IMG/VR virus record: IMGVR_UViG_3300035010_000008
Coordinates: 1-47,036 of that record
From: a virus
Length of the DNA stretch: 47,036 bases
Reading direction: 5' to 3' (one strand)
Both the position numbers and the translations under genes were made by a program. Shown piece after piece: positions 45,585 to 47,036 of the stretch. The notes below the pieces were generated by a model. That model did not search any database, had not been told where the DNA came from, and worked only from the letters and a program-made list of their open reading frames with translations. Every line of letters begins with the position of its first letter. Within the stretch, counting starts at the first letter, position 1.

Positions 45585-47036
45585 CTATTCAGCCGCTGCC
45601 CGCGCCCTCGGCCCCTTCGGCGCCTTATCCGCGTTCCGCATCGGCAGCCCCAGAAATTCCACCGGATCCGGCATCCCGTCGAGCAACATGTCGGCCCATT
45701 CCTGCGCCAGCTCGCGCCGCCGCGGCATGTACGAGGCGCGGTTATAGGCGCCCTCAACCTTGTCCTTGGGGACGTGCGCCAGCATCAGATCGATCACCGC
45801 CCGATCGCCGTCGGCCCGGTCCGGCCGTTCGTTCATGATGGTGCTGAAGGTCGCGCGAAACCCGTGCGGGACGTGCTTTTGATAATATCCGGCGCGGATC
45901 AGCACGGCGCGGATCGTATTTTCGCTGATCGGGCGGTGCGAATGCCGCTCGCTGGGGAACAGCAGGGGGAGGTGGCCGCTGATCTGGCGAAGCGCGCGCA
46001 GGATCTCGACCGACTGACGAGCCAGCGGCACCAGGTGATCCCCGGCCTCCTCGAGCTTGCGCTCCGCGTCGCCCTTCATGCGCGCCGCGGGGATGCGCCA
46101 TAGCGGCTCGGTCCCGTCCAGATCCTCGAACTCGGCCCAGCGCGCGCCGCCCAGCTCTCCCGGCCGCACCGCGGTCAACGCGAGCAGTCGCAGCGCGAAC
46201 TTGGTCCCGGCCCGGGTCCGCTCCGCCTCGCAATCCTTGACTAGCTGGCGCGCTAGGCGCAGCCGCTCGTCATTGTCATGCACCCGGTCGATGATCGCGG
46301 CCTGTTTCTTGGCGGGCGGGACGCGGGGCAGGGCTTTCGACATGCTCGCCGCGGGGTTGTGGCGCGCGAGCCCGGCCGGGATGGCGTAGATGTAAACATC
46401 GCTGATCCGCTGGCAGACCCGGTGCGCCGTCTCGATCGCGCCGCGCTGCACGATGATATTGAGCACGTCGAGCACCTTGGGGCTTTCGATGCCGGTGATC
46501 GGCAGATCTCCAATTTCAGGGAAGACGTCGCGCTCGAGCGATCGCAGCACGTCACCGGCATGGATCGGCGACCAGCCCGCGCGCGGCCGATCGACCCAAT
46601 GGCTGGCATCGCGCGGCGACCAGGCGCCCTCGCGCGAATCCCGCCAGGCGCGGAACTTCGCCACGGACCAGCCCGATTTGAGCTCGAACCACTTAATCGC
46701 GACGGCTTCGAAGGTGTTGGCATTGTCGAGCGCCTTGGCGCGCGCCGCGACGCGCTTCTCGACCGCGGGATCCTGATCCGCGCGCAGCGTCGCCTTCGCC
46801 GCGTCGCGACGGGCGCGCGCATCGAGCAGGGTGACCGCGGGGTAGGAACCGAGCGCGAGCGTCTTCTGCGCGGGCTTCCCCTTGGCGTTGCGGCCATAGG
46901 TATAATTCATCCGCCAGTGCTTTCCGCCGGCGGTCGTGACGAACAAATAAAGCTGTTCCGCGTCGGCGAGCTTGTACGCCGAGTCCCGGGGCTTCGCTGC
47001 CTTGATTTTCGCATCGTTCAGCATCGCTCGCCCCAT
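45585..47036 (-). CDS. int: Phage integrase, P4-type tyrosine recombinase
   Basis: 483 residues (479 if Met at 47024 is used). An N-terminal DUF4102 arm-binding domain (DAKIKAAKPRDSAYKLADAEQLYLFV) is followed by a core-binding domain and a catalytic domain. The catalytic set is visible: Arg in LTAVRPGELGG, the HxxR box in PHGFRATF, His in LAHVP and Tyr in EGAYNRAS. It is longer than most of the family because of an extra stretch near 130-170 (GAWSPRDASHWVDRPRAGW). It lies at the prophage edge, facing in, and should recombine at the tRNA site beyond the window. Confidence 0.93.
   Translation of the reverse strand: MGRAMLNDAKIKAAKPRDSAYKLADAEQLYLFVTTAGGKHWRMNYTYGRNAKGKPAQKTLALGSYPAVTLLDARARRDAAKATLRADQDPAVEKRVAARAKALDNANTFEAVAIKWFELKSGWSVAKFRAWRDSREGAWSPRDASHWVDRPRAGWSPIHAGDVLRSLERDVFPEIGDLPITGIESPKVLDVLNIIVQRGAIETAHRVCQRISDVYIYAIPAGLARHNPAASMSKALPRVPPAKKQAAIIDRVHDNDERLRLARQLVKDCEAERTRAGTKFALRLLALTAVRPGELGGARWAEFEDLDGTEPLWRIPAARMKGDAERKLEEAGDHLVPLARQSVEILRALRQISGHLPLLFPSERHSHRPISENTIRAVLIRAGYYQKHVPHGFRATFSTIMNERPDRADGDRAVIDLMLAHVPKDKVEGAYNRASYMPRRRELAQEWADMLLDGMPDPVEFLGLPMRNADKAPKGPRARAAAE

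Larger units (their letters stand above)
1296..47036. mobile_element. Temperate siphovirus prophage
   Basis: The region carries a full virion gene set, a lysis cassette, a CI-type repressor with operators, replication genes and an integrase, all in densely overlapping operons. The left boundary is placed at the tRNA-Ser-like 3' fragment at 1296-1309. The right attachment site is not in the window and should lie just beyond the start of the right-hand integrase. No transposase or obviously broken virion gene was seen, so the prophage may be intact. The boundaries are inference; the phage content is seen directly. Confidence 0.85.

Overview
The window holds an almost complete temperate siphovirus prophage of an alphaproteobacterium, most likely a sphingomonad. 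The host guess is inference: coding is GC-rich, the phage carries a GapR (DUF2312) protein and a Cro-like family typical of alphaproteobacteria, and its small genes resemble those of sphingomonad prophages. The virion genes follow the HK97-type plan: P27-type small terminase, large terminase, portal, ClpP-like protease, capsid, neck proteins, frameshifted tail chaperones and a 1624-residue tape measure.

Layout, left to right. At 1-1164 is a tyrosine integrase that I assign to a neighbouring element. At 1296-1309 lies a 14-base copy of what looks like a tRNA-Ser 3' end, taken here as the left attachment junction. Two small rightward genes (1538-2103) start almost at the transcription start of their own promoter and end inside an intrinsic terminator (2082-2116). 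That terminator closes a leftward gene train about 33 kb long. In transcription order, beginning at 35616, the train runs: Cro-like protein, EF-hand-like protein, GapR, SNF2 helicase-DNA methyltransferase fusion, HNH protein, small zinc protein, replication protein with an internal iteron cluster (29919-29973), NusG/RfaH-like protein, HNH nuclease, terminases, head, neck, two acetylesterase-like proteins inserted between head and neck, tail, and a lysis cassette.

The control region is 35.6-37.3 kb. A CI/LexA-type repressor (35717-36409) is followed by a three-helix membrane protein and a HIRAN protein, probably one lysogenic operon. Five 16-bp palindromes of the form GTRGGA-N4-TCCYAC flank the operon. 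Two of them sit between the -35 and -10 of the proposed early promoters PL and PR. One lies just before the repressor start codon, and one doubles as a terminator-like hairpin.

Right of PR, 37.3-45.6 kb is a tightly overlapping train of about 23 small genes. They include a LexA-type winged helix, a J-domain protein, a DUF6745 protein carrying 39 exact-length 12-bp repeats, a probable PD-(D/E)XK nuclease, an AlpA-like regulator, a DksA/TraR-type zinc finger and many Cys-rich mini-proteins. The phage's own integrase (45585-47036) faces left at the right edge. The intact tRNA is predicted just beyond the window.

The observations most worth following are the operator circuit, the NusG-like protein ahead of the late genes, the lambda-like origin inside the replication gene, the GGGAAAC tail-chaperone frameshift, the 39-copy repeat gene, and the tandem-integration signature at the left edge.
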